Source: Rhabditoides inermis
Lineage: Eukaryota > Nematoda > Chromadorea > Rhabditida > Rhabditidae
Direction of reading: 5' to 3'
Assembly (NCBI GenBank): GCA_963966185.1
Contig: CAWZYM010000242.1
Location: 476,001 to 540,000 of the forward strand
DNA: 64,000 bases
Under the pieces are notes generated by a model. The model was not told the DNA's origin and did no database searches. It saw only the letters and a program-made list of their open reading frames with translations. This document shows, piece by piece, positions 1-11,158 of the stretch; the first letter of the stretch is position 1; each line of letters begins with the position of its first letter. The position numbers were made by a program, and so were the translations under genes.

Positions 1-43
1 AAAGAAATCAACCTTTCAGCCTTATAGTGGGCCCGCAAATGAG

Positions 44-201
44 TTTCACTCTTTTCACGAGAGACATTAGGGCGGTTAGACAACGATCAGAACACATCGG
101 ATGGTGTTTTAAAATGGACAAAACATTGCGGAAGTACCCAGGTTCGAACTCACGAACAAGTGCTTGGTAAGCGAGAGCGTTACCACTACTCCACTTGGTC
201 A
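44..201 (-). repeat. tRNA-derived SINE-like repeat
   Basis: On the minus strand there is an A-box-like start (gaccaagtggagtagtggt) and a B-box-like gagttcgaacctg, as in tRNA genes. The flanks do not form a 7-bp acceptor stem, so it is more likely a tRNA-derived repeat than a functional tRNA. A related, partly deleted copy lies at 38,412-38,536 (shared cgagagacgttagggtggtt-type stretch). It sits in intron 3 of the left receptor copy. Confidence 0.6.
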
Positions 202-379
202 TGTGGGACGTTCAACAAATTAGAGATATGAACGCCAAAGAAAATCTGCAATCCACATCATCCATGTACTACGGTGCCAACTAGAGCACGATTATTTTTT
301 GTTCGGAAAATGCTAAGCTAGTTGCGCGCTTAGTATACGCCTTTACGCGTTATCAACAATAGTCAAAGAAAATACTCAC

Positions 380-3346
380 ATGGTTGGGGTATCTGGTGCA
401 CTCGGCAACCGCCTTTCCATAGTTGATTCCCTTTGGATTCTTGGCCAGAAGCTGATAGCAGAGGTCGTTAGTCTCCGAAGGCCACGATCCGGGGGGACAG
501 TCGTACGAGCACCGCACTTCCGGGGTCTTTGTCGGGGTCGGCTTCGCAGACTCGGTCGTTGGGGTGGATGGCGACGTCTTCTTGGTTGATAGAACGGGTC
601 CACTGGTTGTCGTCGATGTTGTTGACGTTCCATCGGTCAGGTTCGTCGTTGTGGTTTCCGTTCTCACTGTCGCAGGCTTGTCCGAGAAAACGTAGACTGT
701 CCGGTACGTCGTTTTGGTCGTCTGTATATTCCCGATGATCTTTGTCGACTCGATCTTTTGCGGTTTCTCCGTTCTGACGAAAGGCTTGATGGTTCGCGTT
801 GCCCTTGTCTCTTCCATTGTCTGTTTCATCGAAGTTATCTTTTCTTTGATAGTTTCCGTTGGTTTTGCTGTGTTTGTTCTCTTCTCCGTGGGTAGAGTAT
901 TAGACGGCGCGTTTGAGATAGATGTTGAATGGGTTGAATCCATTGTAGAATCTGCTGTTGCTGAGGTGCTGATCTCAGCTGTTGTCGGAGTTGACGGACG
1001 ATACGTATTAATCAGTTTAGACTTTGTTATCTGTGAAGTCTGAATGTCTGGAGTTGTTCGGTCAATTGTGGAAAGTCCAGTTGTGCTTTCCTTCTGAGAT
1101 GAGACCATTCGCAAAGAAACTGTCTGTGCAAGTGTGGTTGGCGCAGTGGAAGTTGTTTTGCTAGTAGATGTGGTGTTGTCTACACCTCCAGTAAGTTTGA
1201 CCGTGCTGACTTCTTTTTCGTTAGTTGTTGTGTATGTTGTCGCCTCAGAAGTCAATGTGAAATTCTGCAAAGTTGTTTCCGTAGTTGTTATTCTGTTGTT
1301 GGTTGTGAAGTTGTTATCAGGCTCAGTCGTTTCCAAAGTAGCCTGGGTAGTCTTGTCCGTTTCATTTTCTCTAGTTGTCGTTTTTGTCAGGGCTTGTGTG
1401 GTCAAGCTTTCACTCGATTCATTTGTCTCTGTCATCGGTTTCATGGTATTGACATCTGTCGAGATTGAGATGTTGTTATCAAGTACGGTCTGCACAGTCA
1501 TTTCCACAGTAACCAGGGTGGTCTTGTCCGTTTGAATTTCTCCAGTTGTCGTTTTCCCGTCGCCTTTTGTAAGAGCTTTGGTGGTCGACTTTCCTTTTGA
1601 TTCAGTTGTCTCTGTGATCGGTTCAGTGGTATCGATAGCTGTGGAAGACAAAACTCCCATTGACTCCGTAGTCTCCAAAGAAAAGGTACTGCTGTATCTG
1701 GGAGTTTCCGTTGTTTGCATGACATTCAGGATAGTGGTTGTCATGGCTGTTGTTACGATAGTGGGCACAACTTCGGAGCACTGGGTTTCATTCGAATTGG
1801 TTTTTTGTGTCAACGTGAAGACAGCGGGTAAGTCGGGAACGAATAGAGTCGTGGCGGTGGAGGGAAGCTTCCGAGCCGGGGAGGAGGGAATGACTTCAAT
1901 AGAGGATAGGAGGTAAGACGGTGGTGTTCTGCCAGCATCCGAAGGAGCAGTCGTCTGAGTAGTCTCCCGAAGTACACGACGCACGCAGTTCTCATAGGTG
2001 TCCACTACACCCTGAAAATAGTCATTTATTTATTTCAAAATCAATATAAAATTACTCACGTTTGCATCGGTAGCCGTCTTACAGGTCTCACAACAGGAAG
2101 CATCAGCAATTGTTTTCTCAGATTCGTAGAAGATCGGTCCGTTAGGGTACTGGCGCCTGTATCAAAAAAATATGAAAATGTCATTTGTGCGGCGGTAACG
2201 CAGTCGAAAAGGTGTGAGGGTGTGAGGGTGTGAGGGTGTGAGGGTGTGAGGGTGTGAGGGTGTGAGGGTGTGGTGAGGGTGTGGTGAGGGTGTGAGGGTG
2301 TGAGGGTCTGAGGGTCTGAGGGTGTGGTGAGGGTGTGGTGAGGGTGTGGTGAGGGTCTGAGGGTCTGAGGGTCTGAGGGTCTGAGGGTCTGAGGATCTGA
2401 GGGTCTGAGGGTCTGAGGGTCTGAGGGTCTGAGGGTCTGAGGGTCTGAGGGTCTGAGGGTGTGGTGAGGGTGTGGTGAGGGTCTGAGGGTCTGAGGGTCT
2501 GAGGGTCTGAGGGTGTGAGGGTCTGAGGGTCTGAGGGTCTGAGGATCTGAGGGTCTGAGGGTCTGAGGGTGTGGTGAGGGTGTGGTGAGGGTGTGAGGGT
2601 GTGAGGGTGTGAGGGTGTGAGGGTGTGAGGGTGTGAGGGTGTGAGGGTGTGAGGGTCTGAGGGTCTGAGGGTCTGAGGGTCTGAGGGTCTGATGGTGTGA
2701 GGGTGTGAGAGTGTGAGGGTGTGGTGAGGGTGTGGTGAGGGTGTGAGAGTCTGAGGGTCTGAGGGTCTGAGGGTGTGGTGAGGGTGTGGTGAGGGTGTGG
2801 TGAGGGTGTGAGGGTGTGAGGGTCTGAGGGTCTGAGGGTCTGAGGGTGTGGTGAGGGTGTGGTGAGGGTGTGAGGGTGTGAGGGTGTGAGGGTGTGAGGG
2901 TGTGAGGGTCTGAGGGTCTGAGGGTCTGAGGGTCTGAGGGTCTGAGGGTCTGAGGGTCTAAGGGTCTGAGGGTCTGAGGGTGTGGTGAGGGTGTGGTGAG
3001 GGTGTGAGGGTGTGGTTGTAGGAAATATATTGTTGTAGGAAAAACGAATGATTGTGTAACCTGGCGTTCGAGATAAACATGGAGCGCGGAAGTAATATGA
3101 ATGCGTAGAAGTATGTGAATTAATAAATTTGCAAATTATTGATATTCATGCAATTACGGAATTGCTGACCATTGTAGTCACACAAAACAGAATGAGTGTG
3201 AGATGTAGAGTGCGTACTCACATTAGGCCCTCCATCTCGGCAGCTGTTCTCGTCTTGTCGCAGGGAGGGGCCGGTGGATCGGAAGAATGCGCGCCGTCCA
3301 TCAGAAGAAGCAGAAGGGCAGAGAACACGAAGTTCCGAGACAGCAT
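380..3346 (-). CDS. Mucin/C-type-lectin receptor gene, left copy, exons 1-3 (partial)
   Basis: Exon 1 (3,346-3,222) starts with ATG and a signal peptide (MLSRNFVFSALLLLLMDG) followed by a short Cys-containing segment. Exon 2 (2,156-2,060) encodes a CC..C segment. Exon 3 (2,011-380) is one open frame of 544 codons. It is dominated by Thr/Ser, as in a mucin-like O-glycosylated stalk, and ends in the start of a C-type-lectin-like domain (CPPGSWPSETNDLCYQLL). Exon lengths 125 and 97 nt equal those of the right copy, and all phases join. After the exon 3 donor (GTGAGT) no further exons are visible before the window edge, so the copy is partial here or truly truncated by the palindrome boundary. 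Intron 1 contains a G-rich minisatellite. Confidence 0.75.
2212..3018 (+). repeat. G-rich minisatellite (GTGAGGGT / CTGAGGGT)
   Basis: About 0.8 kb of 8-bp units gtgagggt and ctgagggt, interspersed with a longer variant containing gtggtgagggt. Each unit brings a GGG run on the plus strand, so the tract has G-quadruplex potential. It fills most of intron 1 of the left receptor copy, where the transcribed strand makes it C-rich in the RNA. No equivalent tract is present in the right-arm intron 1. Confidence 0.97.
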
Positions 3347-3860
3347 TCTGTCGGGTTCAATACTGCAATGGATGTGTATGAGAAGTATCCAACTACGAGG
3401 AAGAGCACTGGGGGTGGTCGACAGCCGGTCGGAAGGAGGAAAGGAGGCAGAATAAGGCCGAATGAGACCCGTTTCCATCCAACGCCCCCTTGTAACCATG
3501 CCGAAATGGCTGTTGGCATGATTTCTTTCTATAAAATCGGGAATAATAGAGGACTGACATTTTCTTGTCGCATCTGTTTCCGAGCAACTGCGCCGGATTC
3601 ACCATCGGAAAAGATATATCGGAAGAATAACTCAAAACACAATTACTGGTAACAATTTTGTTAATTGAGAGAAGAAATCGGATTCGGAGTCATATGCATA
3701 GTAAAGTATTGTTACAGTACAAACCGTAACAAAAACTACTGGTAATCAAAAGAATCAAAGGAAAGAAACGTCGCTATATCTCGGCATAGAGAAAGAATTA
3801 CGACTTGCATCAAAAGAGAAAGTTGTAGTTGCCGGCTCGTGCCTGCAGCCGGCGACACTG
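3347..3860 (-). promoter_or_regulatory. Putative 5' flank/promoter of left receptor copy
   Basis: This sequence upstream of exon 1 is conserved with 40,905-41,389 in the other arm, including a block around ttgatgcaagtcgtaatt and a block around taccagtag...gttacgg. No core promoter element is clear. Conservation alone could reflect the duplication rather than function. A bracketing (TA)n tract follows. Confidence 0.35.
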
Positions 3861-3879
3861 AAATGGGAGCGGCAGCTGG

Positions 3880-3991
<112 letters not shown>

Positions 3992-4338
3992 CCCTTAGGA
4001 GTGTATCTGCGGAGGCGCTGCGTTTTGGCAAAAGTGAAAGTGTGTAAATGCCGTGTTAATTTGTTCCTTGGTATGTAAGAGTTTTGTGAACATTGAAGTT
4101 ATGTATGAAATAATGATTGATGCAAGCAGAAGTAATATTATTTTTTTCAAATGAGTTATTGACGAATAGGTGTTGGATTTCATATTGGCGGATTGGCGGC
4201 ACTCTGTTCCCTAATGCAGGCGACCTTGCAATGTTGCGAACTGAGTTGCGAAGCATAGACACATCACATGGAATACATACTGATTCTATACAAAAGGTGA
4301 TCCTAGCGTTGTCATTACGACTTACAAGCAAAGAATCT

Positions 4339-5300
4339 ATCAAATCAAAGAATCAAAGAATCTCATCTGCACAATCGGCCCTGGGCCGATTTTGCAGACG
4401 AAATTCAGACAGTCTGTTCAGACAGTCGGCCCAAGGCCGATTTTACAGACGAATCGCAGACAAAGAGGGCAGAACCATCTGCATTATCGGCCCTCGGCCG
4501 ATAATGCAGACAGACCTGATAGCTTGTCTTGGCGAAACATTCGCCGAGCGCGGGACTCGATCCCAAGAAGCGAGCGCGCAGATTGCACAACGATATCACT
4601 AGGCCATCCACGCTTGCGCTACTCTCTCTCAAAGACGGGAAACAATGCGCTGCGTTCAAAGAGACGAGACTTGATGATGCTTACTTTGTGAATGTAATTG
4701 TTTCGAAACCAAGGAACTCATCTTTTGGAAACATAGCATTTGATATTTGAATGTTCACTCTCACACAATTAGCAGTAGCTGTCACAATACTTTTTTGAGG
4801 TGCGCGCTGTCGACTATTAGTTAATGCAGCACGCAACACATGCCAGCGTAGTGTAGTGGTGTAGCACCGCGAACATTGATCTTATCTCGCGAGTTCGAAC
4901 CTCGCGCTCGGCGAATGTTTTACCAAGACAATCTATCAGGTCTGTCTGCAAAATCGGCCGAGGGCCGATAATGCAGATGGTTCTGCCCTCTTTGTCTGCG
5001 ATTAGTCTGTAAAATCGGCCTTGGGCTGATTTTACAGACTGTCCGAATATCGTCTGCAAAATCGGCCCAGGGCCGATTCTGCAGATGAGTTCTCGCTGCA
5101 CTTCTGCAAAGTTGTCCATGGGCTGTCCATGGGCCTAATTTACAATGCAAAGACAGAATGTTTTGGATTTTCAGAAGCTTTTACTATTTGAAAACGTGAT
5201 TTGCATTTTTTTAATGATGGTATGAACTTGCAAGCTTTAGTCGCAATATTTTATTTCATAGTCTTTCATATTATTGCGAAAAAGACAATTGAGCTCGACT
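4339..5300. mobile_element. Fold-back insertion with GGCC hairpins and tRNA-like core
   Basis: The region is symmetrical. Blocks such as atcggccctgggccgat and tcggccctcggccga occur from 4,375 to 4,510 and again inverted from 4,950 to 5,090. tRNA-like segments lie inside: minus at about 4,530-4,610, plus at about 4,840-4,915 with gagttcgaacctcgcg. The right arm lacks it: near 37,925 the flanks join as tctatatcattc (reverse complement). In the left arm the flanks are separated between tctat and atatcattc, compatible with a short TAT-type target duplication. It is therefore a left-arm-specific, probably non-autonomous element. No coding capacity was seen. Confidence 0.7.
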
Positions 5301-5768
5301 TATATCATTCAAGATACAGGGGACTATTCAAATAGCATGCTGATCGTAAGTTTTCAAATTTCGCTTGTTTATTTGCTCGCCAAGAAAACACACGGTACCA
5401 GTGGAAAAGTGGGTTAAAATAGAAATTACACAAAACATGCGGCAGTTGCAGCAACCGCGCATGGTATCCACAATACCACGAGTGAAAGGTGCGAAATATT
5501 TTGAGGTGCGGTTAATATACTCAAGACACGCGCAGCTATCGATACAAACCGGGTTTGCTATGTTTTTTTTTCGAACGGGAATTTGAACATCTGCGATCAG
5601 AGTTGCCGATGAGCGTTTCTCAATCACGGTGAACCTTTGTTTCTCCGTTCTAAATAAAGTTTGTTTGTGTTTTTGAGGACTATAAATCATTATATAATTG
5701 TAAAAAATAGGTCACTGTATCTTTAACGACGTACATAGATCTATATAGACATTTCCGAGAAGAGTGAA

Positions 5769-8765
5769 GGGGTAGAAATTGTCAACACTCACGTCCACGT
5801 CGTGCCACCCGGGAGTCTGTTTGCCTGTGCATATAGACTGCTTCAAGTGTTGACTACTTTCGAGTCAAGAAATTGTCACCCTTCGACAATACGACAGGCA
5901 TTATGCCCAACATACCGACTATGCGATCATCGCAAAGAACCAGGACCCGCTACATGTCCTACAATGTCTGTTCTGCCAGAAGCTTTGCAGGCCGGAGCCT
6001 GCTCTCAGAGGAGCTCGAGCGGCACGGAGTGGACGTGGCGTTGCTGCAGGAGACCCGAATCGACCGGACGTGCTGCGATTCTTTGCGGTACAAATACTAC
6101 AGCGCACTGCCCACTTCCAGGGCGGTGTGCGGGGTGACTGTCGCTATCTCCACCTCCGCCAACGTCAACGTGCTCGCCATAAACCCTCTCTCGCCCCGAC
6201 TCATCTACGTGGATGCAGAAGTACGAGGAAAGAAGACCCGCATCGTGTCGGCGCATGCGCCAACCGAGGATGCCGAGGAGGTGGAGCAGGACAAGTTCTT
6301 TGACGAGCTGGCCAAGTTTGTGAGATCGGCCGGCAAGTCAGAGCTCGTCCTCGGACTTGACTCGAACAGCCGCGTGGCTGCCGACGCCAGCCCAGCAATG
6401 GGCAGGTGGAGGCGTGCTGCCGACTGCACAAGCGACAACGGTCAGCGGATAGTGGATCTGCTCGAGAGTTACGACCTTATCGTCGCGTCGGCCTGGAAGC
6501 GCAATCGTCCCTGGCAGCGCGCAACCTGGAGAAAGAACTGCATCGGGAGGCCGCACCAGATTGACTACCTGCTCGTCAAGAAAAGCCAGGCCGGCGCCGT
6601 TCTGTCCAGCAAGAGCCTGCCGGACTTCAAATACGACTCGGATCACATCCCCGTGGTTCTTGTCGTGAATGGATCCGGAACGCGCCGTCGCTCGTTCTAC
6701 CAGAAGAGACCGCCCGCCTCGACTCTCGCCTGCTGATCACGGATGGTGATGTGCGCGCGGACTACCGAGGGATAGTGGAGAAGAATCTGCAGGAGAGGCA
6801 GAAGAAAGGAGAGACAGATGCTGACTCGTGGACGGCTGCAGTTCAGCAGGCAGCCAAGAAGGCGATTCCAATTCTGAAGGTGGAGAAGAAGCACGATAGA
6901 GCGTCAGTGAAGGAATCCTTGTGCTACGCGAGCATGCTGCTGGCGAAGCAGAGAGGAAAGCTGAAGGCCTACCGTCAACTCAAAGCGGAGCTGCGGAAGA
7001 TTCGGAAGGAGCAGTGGGAGGAGGAATGGATGAGGAGGAGCAAGGAATTCGAGGACGCTTGGGAAAGGCAGGATGCCCGCACGGCATTCTCCCTGCTGAA
7101 GCGGTGCAGCGGGAAGTGGAGCAGGACGACGCCCGTTATCTCTGACGGCGTGTCATTCGTCACCGGGGAAGCAGCGTTCGCGGTGTGGGCTGGTCACTTC
7201 GACCGCCTACTCAACCAGCCGTCCCCGTCTGCTCCCGCCCTGCCACATACCGCCCGTTCTGACTACAACTGCAGGACGGAGCCGCCAACCATGGAGGAGC
7301 TGTTTGTGTGCATGAAGAAGCTGAAGAATGGGAAGGCTGCCGGAGACGACGACCTCACTCCGGAGATGATGAAGGCTCTGCTCGCCTTTGGGATCCGTGA
7401 GCTGCATCGGCTGATCGTCAACATCTGGAAGAGGAAGGAGGTGCCTGACTCGTGGAGAAACGCCATCATCGTCCCGTTGCTGAAGAAGGGCAGCCCCACC
7501 GACCCAGCCAACTACCGCGGTATCTCATTGATCCGCGTGTGCTACAAGCTGGTGGAGCGTCTGCTGCTACTTCGCATTGTGGAGCACCGCGAGAAGACCG
7601 CCCGAGACGAGCAGCACGGATTCCGCCCAGGAAGGTCTACCATCGACGTCGTCTTCTCTCTGAGACGGATCGTTGAGCTGCGTGCCCGATTCAAGAAGCC
7701 GACCAACATCATCTTTGTCGGCTTCCGGGCAGCATTCGACAGTCCCGATCGAGACCGCCTCTTCGATGCGGTGCGCGCCGACGGAGTACCAGCCCCGCTA
7801 GTCGACCTTCTACGAGACCTGTACAGCCGTACTACTGCCGCTGTCCGCACTCCTTGCGGAATCACGCAGCAGTTCGCCGTCCGGACTGGAGTGCGCCAAG
7901 GATCCGTCTGCGGCCCACTCCTGTTCAACTATGTCATCGACGACGTGATGCGACGTGTTGTGGAGGAGTGTGGAGGAGGAGTGGAGCTGCACCCGACAGG
8001 ACGGAAAGTCACCGATTTTGACTACGCGGATGGCATCGCTCTGCTTGGAGAAGACCCTGTTAACCTTCAGAAAGCTGTCGACCGTCTCAGTCTCCTCGCT
8101 GCCTCGTACGGTCTGACCCTCAGGCCGGACAAGTGCGAGTCGATGACCATCCCGCGAGGAGTAAAGGAGAAGTTCATTGTCAATGGAGAGAAGATCGCGC
8201 AGACCACCAACTTCCGCTACCTCGGTTCGTGGCTTAGCAGCGACGCCGATCTTACTAAGGATGTGGAGGCGCGAATCGCCCAAGCCTGCTCCGCGTTCAA
8301 TTCGCTGAAAAAGGTTTTGTGGAAATCGAGCGTCGCCAATCACGTCAAGCTGCGGATATACCTCACCGCCATTCGACCTGCGATGCTCTACGGATCCGGT
8401 ACTTGGGCTCTCAATAAGAAGCTTTCGTCTCTTGGGACACGTGCTGCGACGAGAAGACCATCGGATTGTGAAGCAAGCTGCGCTCACACTACCGCCGCCG
8501 GAGTGGAGACGAGGTCCAGGAAGGAAACGCGCCACATGGGACGAGAAGCTGAAGAAGAATGTCGGGCCTACGCCTGCCGTGCGCTCCAAGGTTACCTCGA
8601 GAGACACTTCGTTCCGCAGAGCTTGGAACACTCGCAACGGGCAGTAGATGGACGCTGTTATGGACATGGCACAAGACCGCGTCAAGTGGTCAGAACTGGT
8701 TCACGCGATGATCGCCGGCTAAGGGGCGACAATGCTCCAGATGATCTACGGAGAATCGGCCGAGG
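5769..8765 (+). mobile_element. RTE-type non-LTR retrotransposon, near full length (left arm)
   Basis: Three copies in the window (here, 37,455 on the minus strand, and 44,789) share the same 5' start, ggggtagaaattgtc, which marks the true 5' end. The body has an apurinic endonuclease frame followed by a reverse-transcriptase frame. The 3' end passes into a (GAGT)n tail, and short-repeat tails are typical of RTE elements. The element was present before the inverted duplication, because both arms carry it at the same relative position. Both arm copies are decayed. Confidence 0.88.
5873..6736 (+). CDS. LINE endonuclease domain (APE-like)
   Basis: The 287-residue frame shows the order expected of an exonuclease-endonuclease-phosphatase domain: VALLQETRID near residue 55, VSAHAPTE near 125, LGLDSNSR near 160, the IDYLLV segment, and a terminal SDHIPVV motif with the catalytic Asp-His. 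It would nick target DNA during target-primed reverse transcription. It ends at a stop just before the next frame begins. The right-arm copy has the same break, so the break predates the duplication or is the normal ORF boundary. Start codon choice is uncertain because readable sequence extends upstream. Confidence 0.8.
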   Translation: MSPFDNTTGIMPNIPTMRSSQRTRTRYMSYNVCSARSFAGRSLLSEELERHGVDVALLQETRIDRTCCDSLRYKYYSALPTSRAVCGVTVAISTSANVNVLAINPLSPRLIYVDAEVRGKKTRIVSAHAPTEDAEEVEQDKFFDELAKFVRSAGKSELVLGLDSNSRVAADASPAMGRWRRAADCTSDNGQRIVDLLESYDLIVASAWKRNRPWQRATWRKNCIGRPHQIDYLLVKKSQAGAVLSSKSLPDFKYDSDHIPVVLVVNGSGTRRRSFYQKRPPASTLAC

Positions 8766-8778
8766 AGTGAGTGAGTGA
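6751..8778 (+). pseudogene. LINE reverse transcriptase, degenerate
   Basis: The frame contains recognisable RT motifs: NGKAAGDDDLTPEM, VPLLKKGSPTDPANYRGISL, DEQHGFRPGRSTID, a palm motif reading FVGFRAAFDS, and GVRQGSVCGPLLFNYVIDDV. The catalytic box reads FDYADGIALLG instead of YADD. The palm motif has Gly where the right-arm copy keeps Asp (FVDFRAAFDS). After about 8,425 a deletion relative to the 57-kb copy joins KKL to the later region, and the reading becomes out of frame. The enzyme should be inactive. The frame runs into the (GAGT)n tail. Confidence 0.85.
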
Positions 8779-8797
8779 GTGAGTGAGAGAGAGAGAA

Positions 8798-8862
<65 letters not shown>
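8766..8862 (+). repeat. (GAGT)n/(GA)n tail of LINE
   Basis: A GAGT tetranucleotide run passes into a GA dinucleotide run directly after the LINE 3' end. In the right arm the same tail is about 130 bp (34,220-34,352), with many more tetranucleotide units, so tail length has changed since duplication. Confidence 0.95.
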
Positions 8863-9229
8863 CCGCGCGGAGGAGCAGACGACGAGAGAGAGAATCATGA
8901 GAATTTGCGGCATTGCACTAGCTTTGCTGATTACGACAACAGCCCCGCGTACATTGTACATCAGAGAGGGCGCGCCGTTCACAGTCACTCTGACACTCTG
9001 CCGAAAGCGTACTCTCTTGCGTTTTCTGCGTGTTTTCCGAACTTGCACTTTGAGTGTTGCCCGCCCAGCCGCTGCCAGCGTCTAATTCGCGCCGGGTTGG
9101 CATTTTTTTTGAGCACGCCAACAATAACCAGGAGGAAGAGCGCAGTAGGCGCGACTCCGGTTAGTAGTGAGAAAATATGTGAGAGTTGTGAAACGTAACG
9201 GCGATCCGAAACGTAACGTGTGATCTGTG

Positions 9230-9420
9230 GTACATGATAGTAAGAAGAGAAAGAAGGGCCGAGATAGAGAGAAGATCAGAAAGAAATAGAGAGACAGAGA
9301 GAGAGAGAAGGGGAGAGAGAACAGTGAAAGAGAGAGAAAAAACAGTGAGAGAAAGAGAGAACGGAGGGAGAGAGAAAGAACAGAGGAGAAGAAAAAAGAA
9401 CGGGGAGGGAAATATATAAG
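9230..9420 (+). repeat. Purine-rich low-complexity tract
   Basis: Irregular (GA)-rich sequence, mirrored as a CT-rich tract at 33,675-33,850. No coding signal beyond low-complexity frames. Confidence 0.9.
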
Positions 9421-10500
9421 TTGTTGATATAATCCAAATGAATAATCATAGTTCAGCACATATTAAGAATTTCAATGAAATATAACAAAAGTACATGTTC
9501 TGTTGAAACTAACCAGTGAAGACAACGATGTACGATTGAACAGAGAGTAAGGATCAAGAAATATGAGAGAGAAGAGAGAAAGAGAGGAGAGAGATGCAGG
9601 TTTGTGTTAGTAATTGTAAACGTTTTATGAATGTGCTTTTGCTGCATTGGCATAAGACAAAGATCATCTCTTTACGCAAGTACTTTTTAAAGAAAATCAG
9701 ATATAGAATCAGGCACACAAACTATTTTATTGCAGGGAGAAGCGTCTCAAGGTCCCGGTCTTTTTTAAAACTTTTCCAGTTGGTTCTCTGACGTTGACAT
9801 TGATTTCTTGATCAAGATTCCGTATCGTATTGTATCCTATTGTCTATGGACTGGACTGCCAGTCCCCATACTAGCATTTCACTGTTCCCGTTTTGATTGA
9901 CGCTCTCTGGATAATAAACACGCCACTCAAACCCATGACCGCTGACCTGCCTATTCAATGCATCGAGTGAGTGTGGTCGAAAAACAGCGACCACAATTGT
10001 CTGCCCTCTGTGGTTACCGTCATTCTCGGCGCCAGTCTAGTCCTTTCTCAGACAGACAACTACCATCTGCTAGTAACATCTCGCACTAATGGATACACCT
10101 CGAAAAGAGTGGTTGTGATGGTTTGCATTGTAGGCCCTCTGGACTCATTCCGCTCGTGGGCAATTTGACTCACCGGCAGCTGGTTCACAGTCGATAGAGC
10201 GTGCCCTTGTCGTACTTGACAGACTTGCCTTGAACACAACACAATACAGCGTACTGACTGCTGCGCGCCCTCTCTAATAATGCGATACGTGTGATTTTGT
10301 TATGCTCTCAAACGTCTTCTTCTTAAACGGCGATATAAGTTTATCATATAAGATTTATTTTAGACTTTTGCGGTGTGCCAAACCTTAATCTACACACATT
10401 CTAATCTACACAAGTTGATACATGCAGATGCTTGTATCATTTCCACAAGAAAAAATAGCGTGAATGATGGACTACAAACAATGTAATAACGTGTACCGCT
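9421..10500. other. Non-coding stretch mirrored in the other arm
   Basis: About 1.1 kb with no convincing exon, conserved with 32,020-33,680 in inverted order. A block at 10,160-10,330 (ctggttcacagtcgataga and nearby) is well preserved in both arms and could contain an untranslated exon of the downstream membrane-peptide gene. I cannot show this. Confidence 0.5.
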
Positions 10501-10521
10501 AACTATAGTACGTTTTGCAGG

Positions 10522-10650
10522 ATGCTGTTCCAGCGCAGTGGATACAAGTACGTGATGGTGATGCAGATATGTTCCCTCGGAATCGCACTCATACTAGTCG
10601 CTGTGTTCTGGAAAAGGATAGTGCCACTCAAAATGACACCCAATAGCCCC
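10522..10650 (+). CDS. Single-pass membrane peptide exon (left copy)
   Basis: An ATG follows directly on an acceptor (cgttttgcag). The peptide begins MLFQRSGYKYV, then a hydrophobic helix MVMQICSLGIALILVAVFW, then basic KRIVPLK. In the right arm the frame reaches KMTPKQ and a GTGAGT donor. In the left arm that donor is replaced by minisatellite sequence. The mapped phase does not join gene 2a's signal-peptide frame, so it is probably a separate small gene or an orphan exon. Family not recognised. Confidence 0.45.
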
Positions 10651-11112
10651 TCCCTCCCTCCCTCGCCTCTTCTCTCTCGCAGCTTCTCGCGGCCTGCTCC
10701 CCCACCGTAGACCGCGCATTGCATCCCGCCTTGTCATTAACTGTCCGTGTTCCGGCCGGCTCTCCAGATAGCCCCTCCCTCCCTCCCTCGCCTCTTCTCT
10801 CTCGCAGCTTCTCGCGGCCTGCTCCCCCACCGTAGACCGCGCATTGCATCTCGCCTTGTCATTGACTGTCCGTGTTCCGGCCGGCCCTCCAGATAGCCCC
10901 TCCCTTGCTCCCTCGCCTCTTCTCTTTCGCAGCTTCTCGCGGCCTGCTCCCCCACCGTAGACCGCGCATTGCACCCCGCCCATTGACTGTCCGTGTTCCG
11001 GCCGGCCCTCCAGATAGCCCCTCCCTCCCTCCCTCGCCTCTTCTCTCTCGCAGCTTCTCGCGGCCTGCTCCCCCACCGTAGACCGCGCATTGCATCCCGC
11101 CTTGTCATTGTC
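10645..11112. repeat. GC-rich minisatellite, about 125-bp unit, roughly four copies
   Basis: The unit includes ccctccctccctcgcctctt, a tctcgcagcttctcgcggcc block, the sequence around gtagaccgcgcattgcat, and a gtccgtgttccggccggc block. The same unit in inverted orientation is present about 13 times at 30,190-31,855. Open frames across it on both strands are a by-product of the repeat. Confidence 0.97.
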
Positions 11113-11158
11113 CGTGTTCCGATAGTTCCCCTCTCTGATGTACAAGTTGTTTCTAGAA

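Noticed and set aside
714..1916. Val/Ser-rich frames on the plus strand
   Set aside because: They are antisense shadows of the Thr-rich mucin exon.
8779..9198. Arg/Glu repeat frames downstream of the LINE
   Set aside because: Translation of (GA)n microsatellite.
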